64,000 nucleotides of DNA from Streptomyces sp. CB00316 (GTDB lineage Bacteria; Actinomycetota; Actinomycetes; Streptomycetales; Streptomycetaceae): contig NZ_LIXI01000005.1 in the NCBI RefSeq assembly GCF_001905595.1, positions 584,675 to 648,674 on the forward strand, read 5' to 3'. Positions 25,781-33,839 of this stretch are shown here, in pieces; position 1 is the first letter of the stretch; the number at the start of each line of letters is the position of its first letter. The notes beneath the pieces were generated by a model. The model did not search any database. It was given only the letters and a program-made list of their open reading frames with translations, and was not told where the DNA came from. A program made the position numbers and the translations under genes.

Positions 25781-26980
25781 CTACGGAGGACCCGTGCCGA
25801 GCAGGGTCCAGGCTCCGTACGCCGCCGAGGCGCAGGCCAGTACGGCGATGACGGCGGCCGGCCGCTCCGCGCTCCGCAACCGCGCCAGGGCGGCGGCGGG
25901 CGGGAGGAGCAGCGGGAACGCGGGCATCATCAGGCGGGGCCGCGAGCCGAAGTACCCGGCGCCGATCAGCGAGATGACGACGATCGCGATGCCGTAGACG
26001 AGGAGGGGCAGCGGCTGCCGCTGCCGTACGCAGAGCACCACGAGCCAGCCGAGCAGCCCGAGCGCCGCGCAGAGCCCGAGGGCGGCGGGCAGCGGCAGCC
26101 CGGCGATGAAGGCGGCGAGCGCACGGCCGCCGTCGATGCTGTTGCCCCACTGCGCCTGGACGTCGAAGTACGCGAACGGGCTGCCTTCCCGTACGGCGAC
26201 GAACACCACGTACGCCAGCCAGCCCAGCGGGGCGAGCGCCACCCCGGCGATCATCCGGGTGTTGCGGCGGAGCACCGGGCCGATCCCCTGTCCGGCGCGG
26301 TACTCCCGTACGAGGGTGACGCCGGCCGTGATCGCCAGGGCCGCGATGAGGCCGGCGGCCGAGGGCCGGGTGAGCCCCGCCAGGACGCAGAGGGCGCCCG
26401 CCACCAGCCAGCGGCCCTTGAGGACGGCGTACAGCGCCCAGGCGGCCAGTGAGGTGAAGAGCGTCTCCGTGTACGCCATCGACTGGACGAACGCCGTCGG
26501 GTACACGCCCCACAGCGCGGCCAGCACCACCCCCGTACGCCGCCCGTACAGCTCCGCCCCGACAGCGAAGATGCCCCAGGCGGCGAGCAGCCCGGCCGTC
26601 CAGGCGACCAGGAGGCCGGCGCCGCCGAGGGTGAGCAAAGTCACCTCGCGGATCCCTCGCTCCAGGGCGGGGAGGAGGGGGAAGAAGGCCAGGTCGGAGT
26701 GGAGGGCGCCGTCGGGGAGGGTGACGGTGTAGCCGTACCCGTTCTCGGCGATGCGCTGGTACCAGACGGAGTCCCAGCGCCCGGTGAGCCGCGTCAGGGG
26801 GTCCTTGCCAAAGGCCTGGGCGGCCGCCCACAGGACCAGGAGCCCGAGGGCCCGGACGGCGGCATAGACCGCGAGCGCGGGCGCGGCGGCCCGGAGTGCG
26901 GCGGCCGTGCGGGGGCCGGGGCCGCGGGGGTGCGGGGCCGGGGCGCCGGGCAACCGGGGACGGAGCTGGTGGTCGGACAT
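25781..26980 (-). CDS. GT-C membrane glycosyltransferase (PIG-V-like mannosyltransferase)
   Basis: This is a 399-residue integral membrane protein with about ten helices. The GT-C pattern is clear: after TM1 comes LTGRWDSVWYQRIAENGYG, an acidic loop motif similar to the PIG-V family, then DLAFFPLLPALERGI. YPTAFVQSMAYTETLFTSLAAW carries a second conserved acid, and LAGLTRPSAAGL a conserved Arg. It should transfer a sugar, likely mannose, from a polyprenyl phosphate donor to an acceptor on the outer face of the membrane. The acceptor is unknown. It ends 3 bp beyond the DUF192 stop, tail to tail. Confidence 0.85.
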   Translation of the reverse strand: MSDHQLRPRLPGAPAPHPRGPGPRTAAALRAAAPALAVYAAVRALGLLVLWAAAQAFGKDPLTRLTGRWDSVWYQRIAENGYGYTVTLPDGALHSDLAFFPLLPALERGIREVTLLTLGGAGLLVAWTAGLLAAWGIFAVGAELYGRRTGVVLAALWGVYPTAFVQSMAYTETLFTSLAAWALYAVLKGRWLVAGALCVLAGLTRPSAAGLIAALAITAGVTLVREYRAGQGIGPVLRRNTRMIAGVALAPLGWLAYVVFVAVREGSPFAYFDVQAQWGNSIDGGRALAAFIAGLPLPAALGLCAALGLLGWLVVLCVRQRQPLPLLVYGIAIVVISLIGAGYFGSRPRLMMPAFPLLLPPAAALARLRSAERPAAVIAVLACASAAYGAWTLLGTGPP

Positions 26981-27058
26981 ATTGCCGATTGTCTCCTCCG
27001 GCTGGGGGTCCCGACCCTCCGCGCCTCGGCCCCCAGGCGGCCCGGTCCTCGGTGGCCG

Positions 27059-27478
27059 TCAGCCGATCGCCGGGCGGAGGGCCGGGCGGGTGCCGAGGCC
27101 GTGGCCGACGAGCGGGGCGACCGTGCGGATCAGCTTCAGCTGGGTGGACCGTAAGACGCGGACGGTCCTCTCGTCGGACCAGCCGGTCGTGGTGGACCAC
27201 TCGTAGCCGGAGCCGACCACGTCACTGGCGAAGGCCAGCTCGGTGGCGAGGAGCGCCCGCGCCCAGTCCATCGGCTCCAGCGCCTCACGGGCGATCAGGG
27301 CCGCACGGATCCGGAGCGAGCGGTAGTGGAGGTCCTCCGTGCCGCCGAAGCCCATGGCCAGGGCGAACTCCTCCGTGGAGCGCGCCGGGCCGCACCACTC
27401 GATCAGGCCCAGTTGCAGGAGCCGGGACTCCTCATCGGTCAGCGTCAGTTGCTCCGCCGTCTGCACGTCTGTCGTCAC
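27059..27478 (-). CDS. hypothetical protein, 139 residues
   Basis: I do not recognise this family. The protein is soluble, helical and acidic at its N-terminus, containing LTDEESRLLQLGLIEWCGP, a pattern reminiscent of Streptomyces regulatory or developmental small proteins, and GFGGTEDLHYRSLRIRAAL. The start is uncertain: GTG at 27478 leaves AAGGAAG almost touching it, while GTG at 27466 has the same site at 11 bases. An ATG at 27517 has no site. The gene points away from the palindrome at 27533. Confidence 0.62.
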   Translation of the reverse strand: MTTDVQTAEQLTLTDEESRLLQLGLIEWCGPARSTEEFALAMGFGGTEDLHYRSLRIRAALIAREALEPMDWARALLATELAFASDVVGSGYEWSTTTGWSDERTVRVLRSTQLKLIRTVAPLVGHGLGTRPALRPAIG

Positions 27479-27532
27479 CTTCCTTGATCGGTTACGACGG
27501 CCGACGCTAACTCCCATCACCGGCAGGCGTCT

Positions 27533-27548
27533 TGGGTCCGAGGACCCA
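27533..27548. promoter_or_regulatory. palindrome TGGGTCC-GA-GGACCCA
   Basis: A perfect 7-bp dyad with a 2-bp centre, the same design as the dyad at 25290. It lies in the 97-bp space between two unknown minus-strand genes, 55 bp upstream of the 27059 gene. Confidence 0.4.
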
Positions 27549-27575
27549 TGCCCGGGGCACATGCGGACGCCGCGC

Positions 27576-28073
27576 TCACAGGCTGGGGACGGCACTCCCG
27601 AACACCTTCCAGGGCGAGATCGTGGTGGCGTCCATCACAGTCAACTGCGGGTGCCTGTAGGCGATTTCCGCCCGTACGGCAACGGCGTCCGGCCAGCAGT
27701 CGAGGGGCGCCGAGCCCTCGATGACGACCCCGTCCCAGTCGGTGCCGGCCGTCACGCCGCTCCGGTCGACGACGAAGCCGATGCAGAGCACGCAGGCCCG
27801 GCCGACGGTCCGCCGGACGGCGCTCACCGCCCGTTCCCGCTCCACCGGCGGCAGCTCCCCCACGGAGAACTCGACGGCGACGACGCCACCGCGCGCACGC
27901 CGTATGCGTACGAGGAGATCGGGTCCCTCGTCCATCCACAGCCGGAAACCGACCCTCTGGAGCCTTTGCAGACCGGAAAGAGAGAGAAGCTGCTCCCGCG
28001 TCACGGGCGAACGGGCGCCGGACGAGAAGTGGTCCAGGCTGACGAGCACGGACCGCCCGGTCACCGGATGCAC
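27576..28073 (-). CDS. hypothetical protein, 165 residues
   Basis: This is an unrecognised soluble protein. The mixed alpha/beta sequence contains GFRLWMDEGPDLLVRIRRAR and GGVVAVEFSVGELPPVERER, then CVLCIGFVVDRSG and VFGSAVPSL at the end. The alternation of hydrophobic residues and the third-position GC bias support a real gene. The GTG at 28073 gives VHPVTGRSVLVSLDH. It follows a 33-codon frame by 12 bp and precedes the 27059 gene by about 100 bp. Confidence 0.6.
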   Translation of the reverse strand: MHPVTGRSVLVSLDHFSSGARSPVTREQLLSLSGLQRLQRVGFRLWMDEGPDLLVRIRRARGGVVAVEFSVGELPPVERERAVSAVRRTVGRACVLCIGFVVDRSGVTAGTDWDGVVIEGSAPLDCWPDAVAVRAEIAYRHPQLTVMDATTISPWKVFGSAVPSL

Positions 28074-28085
28074 AGGGCGAAGCTT

Positions 28086-28187
28086 TTACTCCTCCAGGTC
28101 ACCCAGGAGCGTCGCGGCGTCCAGCCGGGTCCAGCCCAGGTGGTACGAGTGGAAGAAACCGGCACTCATCGACGCCCCCGCCCTCAT
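28086..28187 (-). CDS. possible 33-residue small protein
   Basis: An ATG at 28187, or 28169, opens a frame ending in FFHSYHLGWTRLDAATLLGD then LEE and TAA. The second ATG is preceded by GGGCGGGGG. The sequence looks protein-like for its length, and it ends 12 bp before the next gene's GTG on the same strand, so it could be a leader peptide or a first cistron. The support is slight. Confidence 0.3.
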   Translation of the reverse strand: MRAGASMSAGFFHSYHLGWTRLDAATLLGDLEE

Positions 28188-28279
28188 GACGACATGAATC
28201 TAGTAATTCGCGTGCGCAAATGCAAGAGTGAGGGTCCATCGGCGTCTCCGAGCGTACCGAGCGGCCGGCGGGTGCGGCG

Positions 28280-28365
28280 TGGGCCCACGGACCCACGGGC
28301 GGCCCAAAGAGCGAGGCGAAAGGCCGCACCCGGCCGACTTGGGCCCGACTTTGGGGCCGGGGACC
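28280..28365 (+). promoter_or_regulatory. GGGCCC-type boxes upstream of the pilin-like gene
   Basis: TGGGCCCACGGACCC at 28280-28294 is followed by TTGGGCCCG at 28339-28347 and TTGGGGCC at 28351-28358, then GGGGACC. A very similar arrangement, including the identical 15-mer, occurs on the minus strand before the Flp pilin gene. The boxes lie 115-200 bp before the start at 28480. Confidence 0.45.
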
Positions 28366-28479
28366 CGCGCCCGGGGACGTGTCCCGGCCGTACGCTCACG
28401 GCCGGCCGGCAGCACACACAGTGCTTTCAGGTGCCGAGTTGCCGAGTTGCGGATGGCGGGCGCGAAGAGAGGGTGCACC

Positions 28480-30510
28480 GTGAACGGTGGCGGTGACGGG
28501 GGCGGGGGCATGGGAGACAGGCGCGCGGGCCACATACCGTCAGGACGCCGGGGTGCAGGGGGCTCCGGCGCCCTGACAGGCACGGAACCGGGCGGCCGCT
28601 TCTTCGCGTTGACCCGCAGCTGGGCGGCGGGCGCGCTGGTGTATCTCGGCGCCGGATTCCTGACGAGCCGGGTCCTGCTCGAACTGCTCGGCAGTGAGGC
28701 GCGGTTGGAGTCGTTCGGCTGGCGGCTGTCCCTGCTGCACATCCCCGCGCTCGCCGTCACCCTGCTCACCGTCCTGGCCGCCGCCCGCATGCTCCCCGAC
28801 GAGCACCGCGCCTCCCGCGCCCTCTACCTGCTCGCCGCGCTGGCCGTACCGACGGCCGGTCTGGCGTACGGCTTCGCGGTCTCGTGGGAGGCCGTGGGGA
28901 TCGAGGGCGTCCTGATGCCCGTGGTGGCGCTGGCCACGGGTGCGGCGTCGGGCCTGGCCGTCGACCGGCTCCTGGAGGAGCGCGCCACCCGGCCCGCTCC
29001 CCCGCCGACGTACTCGTACAACTGGCGTGACAGCGGCGCCACGGCGACGGAGTACCTGGGTGTCGTGGTCCTCGTCGTGACGCTGATCGGCGCGATGGCG
29101 ATGGCGGGGGTCGGCGGGCAGATCGGGGAACGTATCCGCTGCGCGATCAGTGCGCTGGCCGGGGGCGGCGGGTCGTGCACCACGGGTGGCGGGGACCCTG
29201 AGGCGCAGCCGAGGACGGACGCCGACTACGAGCCGAAGATGTGCCAGATCTCGTCCGTCTCGGACAAGGCGGGCGGCAAGGTCAAGATCGGCTGGTTCGA
29301 GTGGGGCGAGGAGTACGGCTTCCAGCAGAAGGTCTCCCAGGCCAACACCGACGTCAACGGGGACGGCAGGGTCGACGGGAGCGACAAGGTCGTCTCCATG
29401 ACGTTCACCGACGCGGCCTCCGCCGGTGGCACGGCCGGCACGCCGGGCGTGAAGCTCGGGAAGCTCGGCAAGGCGGACATCGACATCGGCGGCGGCATCA
29501 AGATCACCAACGGTGACACCTGGATCTTCGCGAGCGAGGAAGAGGCGCAGAAGATGCGGGACGACATCGAGGAGATGAAGATGTGGGAGACCGCCACCAA
29601 GCACGGTGGCGGGTACGGGGGCAACTGGTACTCCGGCATGAAGTGGGCGGAGAAGAAGGAAGACATCGAGCGGAAGATCGGCGACAAGAAGATCTCGTAC
29701 TCGACGGTCGGCCTCAACGCCTATGCGGACGGGGGCCTGTCCGTCAAGGGCGGCGACGAGGACGAGCTCGGCGCCAAGCTGGGCGGAAAGGCCACGTTCT
29801 CGCCCGAGGTGACGATCGCCAAGGACGACGTGGGCGGCAACGAGTCGTACACGTACACCGCCAAGCTCGAACTGGAAGGCAAGCTCAGCGGCAACACGGG
29901 CCCGCTCAAGGGCACGTTGAGCGGCAAGCAGAACCGCACCGGGGCCATCACCGTCACCCGCGACCAGAAGACCGGGAAGATCGTCCGCATCGACATGACG
30001 CAGACGGTGGAGACCGGCTCCCCCTCCGGGAAGGTCGAAGTGGGCGGTGACAACGGCGAGACGGGGGCCGACAAGCGCGGAGGCAAGGGCAGCGTGTCGG
30101 ACCCCTCGGGCGAGAGCGGCATCGACGTGGTGACGAACTCGATCGTCTTCGGCAAGGAGACCGACGCGGCCACCGAGGCGAAGCGGACCGTCGCCGAACA
30201 GTGGCTGGACGGCTCGGGCGACAACACCGCCCCGTTCGCGTACCTCTTCGGCGACCGCGGCATGGAGACGCGCCCCACGGGCAACGACCCCTTCGAACGG
30301 CTCATGTTCGAGGACGGCCTGTCCAGCACGATGCGCTACCTCGGGGAGACGGACGCGCAGGAGTTCGGCTTCGAGATCTCGCTCGGGATGAGCCTCGGGT
30401 TCTCCCTCTCCGACGAGCAGAGGCAGGAGACGCTGACGGACGCACGGTTCCTGGGGGCGCCGCGGGGTGACGGCCGCACGTATCTTCCGTACAGCTACTG
30501 CGCGAACTGA
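28480..30510 (+). CDS. polytopic membrane protein with an internal type IV prepilin motif and large exported domain
   Basis: I do not know a described counterpart of this 676-residue protein. A Gly-rich cytoplasmic start is followed by four membrane helices at about residues 48-70, 83-103, 112-135 and 140-162. Then comes DSG|ATATEYLGVVVLVVTL, a textbook prepilin peptidase site: G186, cleavage, and Glu at +5 (E191), with a hydrophobic helix after it as in Flp pilins. About 460 exported residues follow. They contain a dockerin or EF-hand-like loop, DVNGDGRVDGSD at 291-302, and a long, Lys/Gly/Asp-rich beta-type region. Cysteines flank the start of the exported part and one sits three residues from the C-terminus. 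The GTG at 28480 has AGAGAGGG seven bases before it. A lipoprotein gene follows. Confidence 0.75.
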   Translation: MNGGGDGGGGMGDRRAGHIPSGRRGAGGSGALTGTEPGGRFFALTRSWAAGALVYLGAGFLTSRVLLELLGSEARLESFGWRLSLLHIPALAVTLLTVLAAARMLPDEHRASRALYLLAALAVPTAGLAYGFAVSWEAVGIEGVLMPVVALATGAASGLAVDRLLEERATRPAPPPTYSYNWRDSGATATEYLGVVVLVVTLIGAMAMAGVGGQIGERIRCAISALAGGGGSCTTGGGDPEAQPRTDADYEPKMCQISSVSDKAGGKVKIGWFEWGEEYGFQQKVSQANTDVNGDGRVDGSDKVVSMTFTDAASAGGTAGTPGVKLGKLGKADIDIGGGIKITNGDTWIFASEEEAQKMRDDIEEMKMWETATKHGGGYGGNWYSGMKWAEKKEDIERKIGDKKISYSTVGLNAYADGGLSVKGGDEDELGAKLGGKATFSPEVTIAKDDVGGNESYTYTAKLELEGKLSGNTGPLKGTLSGKQNRTGAITVTRDQKTGKIVRIDMTQTVETGSPSGKVEVGGDNGETGADKRGGKGSVSDPSGESGIDVVTNSIVFGKETDAATEAKRTVAEQWLDGSGDNTAPFAYLFGDRGMETRPTGNDPFERLMFEDGLSSTMRYLGETDAQEFGFEISLGMSLGFSLSDEQRQETLTDARFLGAPRGDGRTYLPYSYCAN

Positions 30511-30543
30511 CGTCCACCGCGCACACGGTGGACCTGAGAGGCG

Positions 30544-31143
30544 ATGACGATGACGAGAAGGCTCCACGCGGGCAGGCGGGCCGCGACGGCCGCTCTGGGC
30601 CTGTCCCTCCTCCTGGCACTCTCCGGCTGCGGCGACGACACCGAGGGCGAAGCCTCGATCCCGGAGGGCTGGTCCACGCTGGACACGGACAGCCTGAGCG
30701 TCGGCTACCCGAAGGGCCAGGGGTACGCGGAGCAGCCGGCGGCCGAGCGGAGCAGGAGCAACGCGGCGGTCGCCCTGAGGGTGGAGGACGGCATCCGCAC
30801 GGGCATGGTCTCCGTCCAGCTGAACTTCGCCACGGGCGTGAGCGACGCGGCCGAGGCGGCGGCCGCGGCAGGCGCCGGAATCGGCCTGGGCTCCACCCGC
30901 AAGGCGACGGAGGACGTCCGCCTGGCAGGCCCTTCGAGCGCCCTGGACGCCCGCCGCATCGACTACGACTTCACGGCGGACGGCCAGAACGACACCCCGA
31001 ACAGGGGCACTCCGATGACGGGGGTCCTGGTGGCGGGGGTGGACTCGGGGGGCGTGCCGTTCGTGGTGCGGCTGACCGCGGTGAAGGGCGCGGTGGACGG
31101 GGGGGACCTGGACGCGTTCGTGGGGTCGGTCACCGTCAAGTAG
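30544..31143 (+). CDS. lipoprotein, 199 residues
   Basis: This is a secreted lipoprotein with lipobox LALSGC after a basic n-region, so it is probably anchored to the membrane outside the cell. The mature part starts GDDTEGEASIPEGWSTLDTD and contains LSVGYPKGQGYAEQPA, typical of actinobacterial proteins that bind a partner beside the membrane. No catalytic motif is seen. The ATG at 30544, or the one at 30550, follows GAGAGGCG. It begins 33 bp after the pilin-like gene and is probably in its operon, so a role in assembly or stability of that protein is plausible. Confidence 0.8.
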   Translation: MTMTRRLHAGRRAATAALGLSLLLALSGCGDDTEGEASIPEGWSTLDTDSLSVGYPKGQGYAEQPAAERSRSNAAVALRVEDGIRTGMVSVQLNFATGVSDAAEAAAAAGAGIGLGSTRKATEDVRLAGPSSALDARRIDYDFTADGQNDTPNRGTPMTGVLVAGVDSGGVPFVVRLTAVKGAVDGGDLDAFVGSVTVK

Positions 31144-31150
31144 GGCGTGC

Positions 31151-31471
31151 CTAGGCGGACCCCAGCTTGTAGGAAGGCGGTCCGGTAAGGGGGGCCTCCG
31201 CAGGGGAGGGCGGTCCAGCACGCTGGGGCACGCCGCAGAATAGCTTCGCGTCATTGAAGGTTGATTTCGCCTGCTTCAGAAGCTCCTGGACCCGCTCCCC
31301 GTCTTCCCGCGCCCCCAGCTGCACCGCGTACAACGTGTCGAACGGCGCACCCGTGTCCACCACCACTGTCTCGACTCCCCCGTACGCGCCACAACGCCCT
31401 TTCCGCACAGCTGCTTCATCCTCCGAACATTCCAGGTAGCAAGGCCGCCAGGGTTCACAGGCGCAGGGCAT
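31151..31471 (-). pseudogene. possible degraded or truncated coding fragment
   Basis: A minus-strand frame of 106 residues, open further to 31612, contains a protein-like part: GGVETVVVDTGAPFDTLYAV, REDGERVQELLKQAKSTFND and AKLFCGVP. The N-terminal part is Cys/Arg/Pro-rich and lacks a plausible start and ribosome site. It lies beyond the hairpin that ends the OmpA-domain gene. It reads like the C-terminal piece of a secreted protein that has lost its front, but a genuine short gene is possible. Confidence 0.35.
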
Positions 31472-31563
31472 GCCGGGTGATCGCTGGGTGCGCATCGCTG
31501 CGACGAGCAGGCTGCGTCCGATCGCAGGGCGGCAAGGAGGGCCAGCTGCTGTCACGACCGGCG

Positions 31564-31600
31564 GCCCGGCACCGCGCAAGCACTTCGCGGTGCCGGGCCC
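31564..31600 (-). terminator. strong hairpin terminator of the Tad region
   Basis: GGCCCGGCACCGCG pairs perfectly over 14 bp with its complement across nine bases, 40 bp after the stop of the OmpA-domain gene. It closes the minus-strand Tad gene series. Confidence 0.88.
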
Positions 31601-31639
31601 CCGGTGGCCCACAGAGCGGAAACGACGGAGGCCCGGAGG

Positions 31640-32293
31640 TCAGGAGCCCTCGCCACGAGGGAAGGAGACCTCCACTCGGCGGTTCTTCTTCCGGCCTTCT
31701 TCGTTGCTGTTGCTGGCGATCGGGTACTGCTCGCCGTAGCCCCGGATCTCGTACGTGATGGTGGGGCCGAGCGCCTTGGAGAGCACCCCGTGCACGGCGT
31801 CGGCGCGCTTCTTGGAGAGCACGTCGCCGTGGGCGGAGGAGCCGAGGTTGTCGGTGAAGCCGAAGACGCGGACCTTGGTGGCGTTCTGCTTCTTGATCTC
31901 GTCGGCGATGGCGGCGATACGGGCGTTGGCGGCCGAGCTCAGCTTCGCGCTGTCCTTGCCGAAGAGGACTTCCGCCTGGAGCGCGAACTTGATGTCGGCG
32001 TTGCTGTCCTCACGGCGCTCCTCGCCGCCCAGGTCTTCCACCACCTGGACGATGTCGAGGACCTTGGCGGGCCCCAGCGTGCCGCCGTCGGGCATCTTGA
32101 GGTCCGGGTCGTTGGCGTCGACCTCGACCGGCGGGACCGACTGGGCCTCCGTGCCCGGTGGGACGCTGGGACCGTCGTCGGCCAGGGCGGGTGTCGCCCC
32201 GAACAGCGTGAGACTCGCGACGACCAGGAGCGAGGCGGCCGACAAGGCCGCCGGCCTCGTGCGGGTGCGTGTGTGCGTCATGTCGGCCGTCAC
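31640..32293 (-). CDS. secreted OmpA-domain protein
   Basis: This is a 217-residue exported protein with a C-terminal OmpA/MotB peptidoglycan-binding domain. The signal peptide has a basic HTRTRTRP region and a hydrophobic core ending at GATPALADD. The OmpA domain begins near AEVLFGKDSAKLSSAANARI and includes VRVFGFTDNLGSSAHGDVLS, followed by KRADAVHGVL and the final basic segment NEEGRKKNRRVEV. The Asp of FTDNL and the Arg of NRRVEV are the usual diaminopimelate-binding residues. The GTG at 32293 overlaps the lipoprotein stop (GTGA), so translation is coupled; an ATG at 32281 is the alternative. It is the last gene of the Tad series and may tether the pilus to the wall. Confidence 0.88.
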   Translation of the reverse strand: MTADMTHTRTRTRPAALSAASLLVVASLTLFGATPALADDGPSVPPGTEAQSVPPVEVDANDPDLKMPDGGTLGPAKVLDIVQVVEDLGGEERREDSNADIKFALQAEVLFGKDSAKLSSAANARIAAIADEIKKQNATKVRVFGFTDNLGSSAHGDVLSKKRADAVHGVLSKALGPTITYEIRGYGEQYPIASNSNEEGRKKNRRVEVSFPRGEGS

Positions 32294-32910
32294 CCGGAGA
32301 TCTTTACCGATGTCGTCGCGAAGGTCGGCAGAGTGAAGTCGACCTCCGTCGTCGTGTTCGGGGGTGCCGGGAACTGCATGAACACGGAAGTGGTCTTCCC
32401 GGCCAGAAGAGGCGGAATGCCGGTCGTGCACAGGCAACGGCTCTCGGTGTCACGCAAGATGTAATAGCGCTTCTTGCCAACCTTGTCGACAAGAGTGGCT
32501 CCGGCGACCGAGTTCGGGTTCCTCGCAAGCAGTGCTGACTCGGTGCCCGCCCATGCAGTCGTATTCTTCGTCTGCGTGCCCTCGTTCTTGATCGACGCCT
32601 GCACGGTGACAAAGCCGCCTGAGTCCCGCTTGGCCTGATGGATGGTCAGGATCAGCCCGTCACCGCGGACTTCTGCCAGCTTGACATTCGGGTCCACATT
32701 CTCGCCGGCAGCGGTGTCCGGCTGCTGTTCGCCCTTCTCTTCCGTGGAAGGGGTAGCGGATGCGGAGGGCTTGGCAGAGTTCTCCCCGCCCTGCTGGGCC
32801 TCGTCGCTACCGCCGCCGTCACCGCAAGCGGTGAGAGCCAGGCCGAAGACGGCTGTCAGAGCGGCAGCCGCCAGCACCCTTCGGCCTGTCGTGGTGTGCC
32901 GAATGCTCAT
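32290..32910 (-). CDS. lipoprotein of the Tad region, 206 residues
   Basis: This is a lipoprotein with lipobox LTAC after a 26-residue signal. A Gly/Ser/Thr/Glu-rich linker leads to a beta-sandwich-like domain with GLILTIHQAKRDSGGFVTVQ and ASIKNEGTQTKNTTAW, a pattern close to DUF4352 or other immunoglobulin-like telokinin-type domains. A second region carries SRCLCTTGIPPLLAGKTTS. It begins 29 bp after the TadG-like stop and overlaps the OmpA gene. A role as a periplasm-side assembly factor is inferred only from context. Confidence 0.84.
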   Translation of the reverse strand: MSIRHTTTGRRVLAAAALTAVFGLALTACGDGGGSDEAQQGGENSAKPSASATPSTEEKGEQQPDTAAGENVDPNVKLAEVRGDGLILTIHQAKRDSGGFVTVQASIKNEGTQTKNTTAWAGTESALLARNPNSVAGATLVDKVGKKRYYILRDTESRCLCTTGIPPLLAGKTTSVFMQFPAPPNTTTEVDFTLPTFATTSVKISG

Positions 32911-32939
32911 GATCGGATTCCTCTACTCATCGTTCGCTG

Positions 32940-33548
32940 TCACTGGTCGACCAACCGCACATCAAAGAGAGTCCTGCTCACGCTCTCCCATGGTGGAGGG
33001 CTGCCCGGCGCGATCTCGAGGATCTTGCCGTTCCGGCACGTGAAGATGAAGAGATCCTGGACTCCGTCACTGTTGAAGTCCACAGCCTTCGGATTGGGGC
33101 AGCGGAACTCGATGAGCGCGGTGGCCTTGGCCTTGGCGAACGTGTTCTTCGTGCCGGGGATGACCGGCGAGTCCACCGGCTTGCGCCCCTTGACCTCGAC
33201 CGTGATCCGGTCGCGCAGGTGCCCGTAGTCCGGAATGCAGAGGGTCTTGTCGGCGTCATTGGCGTCGGCCAACCGCTCGGCCTCGGAGCAGGGCGGAACG
33301 AAAGGCGCGCCGATAAAGAGGTCCAGCGTGTTGCCCGGGAGCGAGGCGTAGAACCCCGTTCCGAAGTCGTCGCGTGCGCTCTGAGCGGCGGCCAGTGCGG
33401 CGGCGTCAGCCGCACCCTGAGACCCGTTGCGCAAGGCGGAAGCCTTGCCGACAGCGAAGAAGGCCAACGCGAGGAAGAGCAGGCCCGCCACCATCATGAC
33501 GTAGATGGGGAAAGCCTGCCCTCCGTCGTTGCGGGAACGACCGATCAT
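32940..33548 (-). CDS. TadG/TadE-like pilus assembly protein
   Basis: This is a 202-residue protein with one N-terminal membrane helix in DGGQAFPIYVMMVAGLLFLA, followed by ALRNGSQGAADAAALAAAQS, the typical pseudopilin-like start of TadG proteins. The exported part contains a calcium-type loop, D157-F-N159-S-D161-G-V-Q-D165, and two Cys. The ATG at 33548 overlaps the Flp stop (ATGA), so it is coupled with the pilin. Positions of Gln and Ala match the TadE/TadG processing region, although a clear Glu at +5 is missing, so cleavage by the prepilin peptidase is uncertain. Confidence 0.84.
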   Translation of the reverse strand: MIGRSRNDGGQAFPIYVMMVAGLLFLALAFFAVGKASALRNGSQGAADAAALAAAQSARDDFGTGFYASLPGNTLDLFIGAPFVPPCSEAERLADANDADKTLCIPDYGHLRDRITVEVKGRKPVDSPVIPGTKNTFAKAKATALIEFRCPNPKAVDFNSDGVQDLFIFTCRNGKILEIAPGSPPPWESVSRTLFDVRLVDQ

Positions 33549-33778
33549 CACTGGGCGGTGATGGAATCCACCAGCCCGCTGATGCGCGTGGAGATCGCCC
33601 CGCCGATGCCCGTCGCCACGATCGCGCCGATGATCGCCACGACCACCAGAATGATGCCCAGGTACTCGAACGCCGTCTGCCCCCGGTCCTTCGCCGCGTA
33701 CCGCTTCTGGATGGCGCTGACGGCCGTGTTGGCCCAGCCGTTGACGCGGACGGCGGTCTTCAGGGTGATGTCCGACAT
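33548..33778 (-). CDS. Flp family type IVb pilin
   Basis: This is a 76-residue Flp-type pilin, the main filament subunit. The prepilin site is DRG|QTAFEYLGIILVVV, with Gly before the cut, Gln at +1 and Glu at +5, and the EY pair and the hydrophobic helix of the Flp family follow. The leader before the cut is about 33 residues, long but seen in actinobacterial Flp pilins. The mature part is about 43 residues. The ATG at 33778 has AGGAGGGG six bases upstream. It has its own promoter region with a TATATT and GGGCCC boxes, so it is probably made more strongly than the rest of the locus. Confidence 0.93.
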   Translation of the reverse strand: MSDITLKTAVRVNGWANTAVSAIQKRYAAKDRGQTAFEYLGIILVVVAIIGAIVATGIGGAISTRISGLVDSITAQ

Positions 33779-33839
33779 GGTGTTCCCCTCCTGGTTCGGC
33801 CGACCGTCTGCCGGCCGACTCGGGCGTTTCTGCGGTGGC

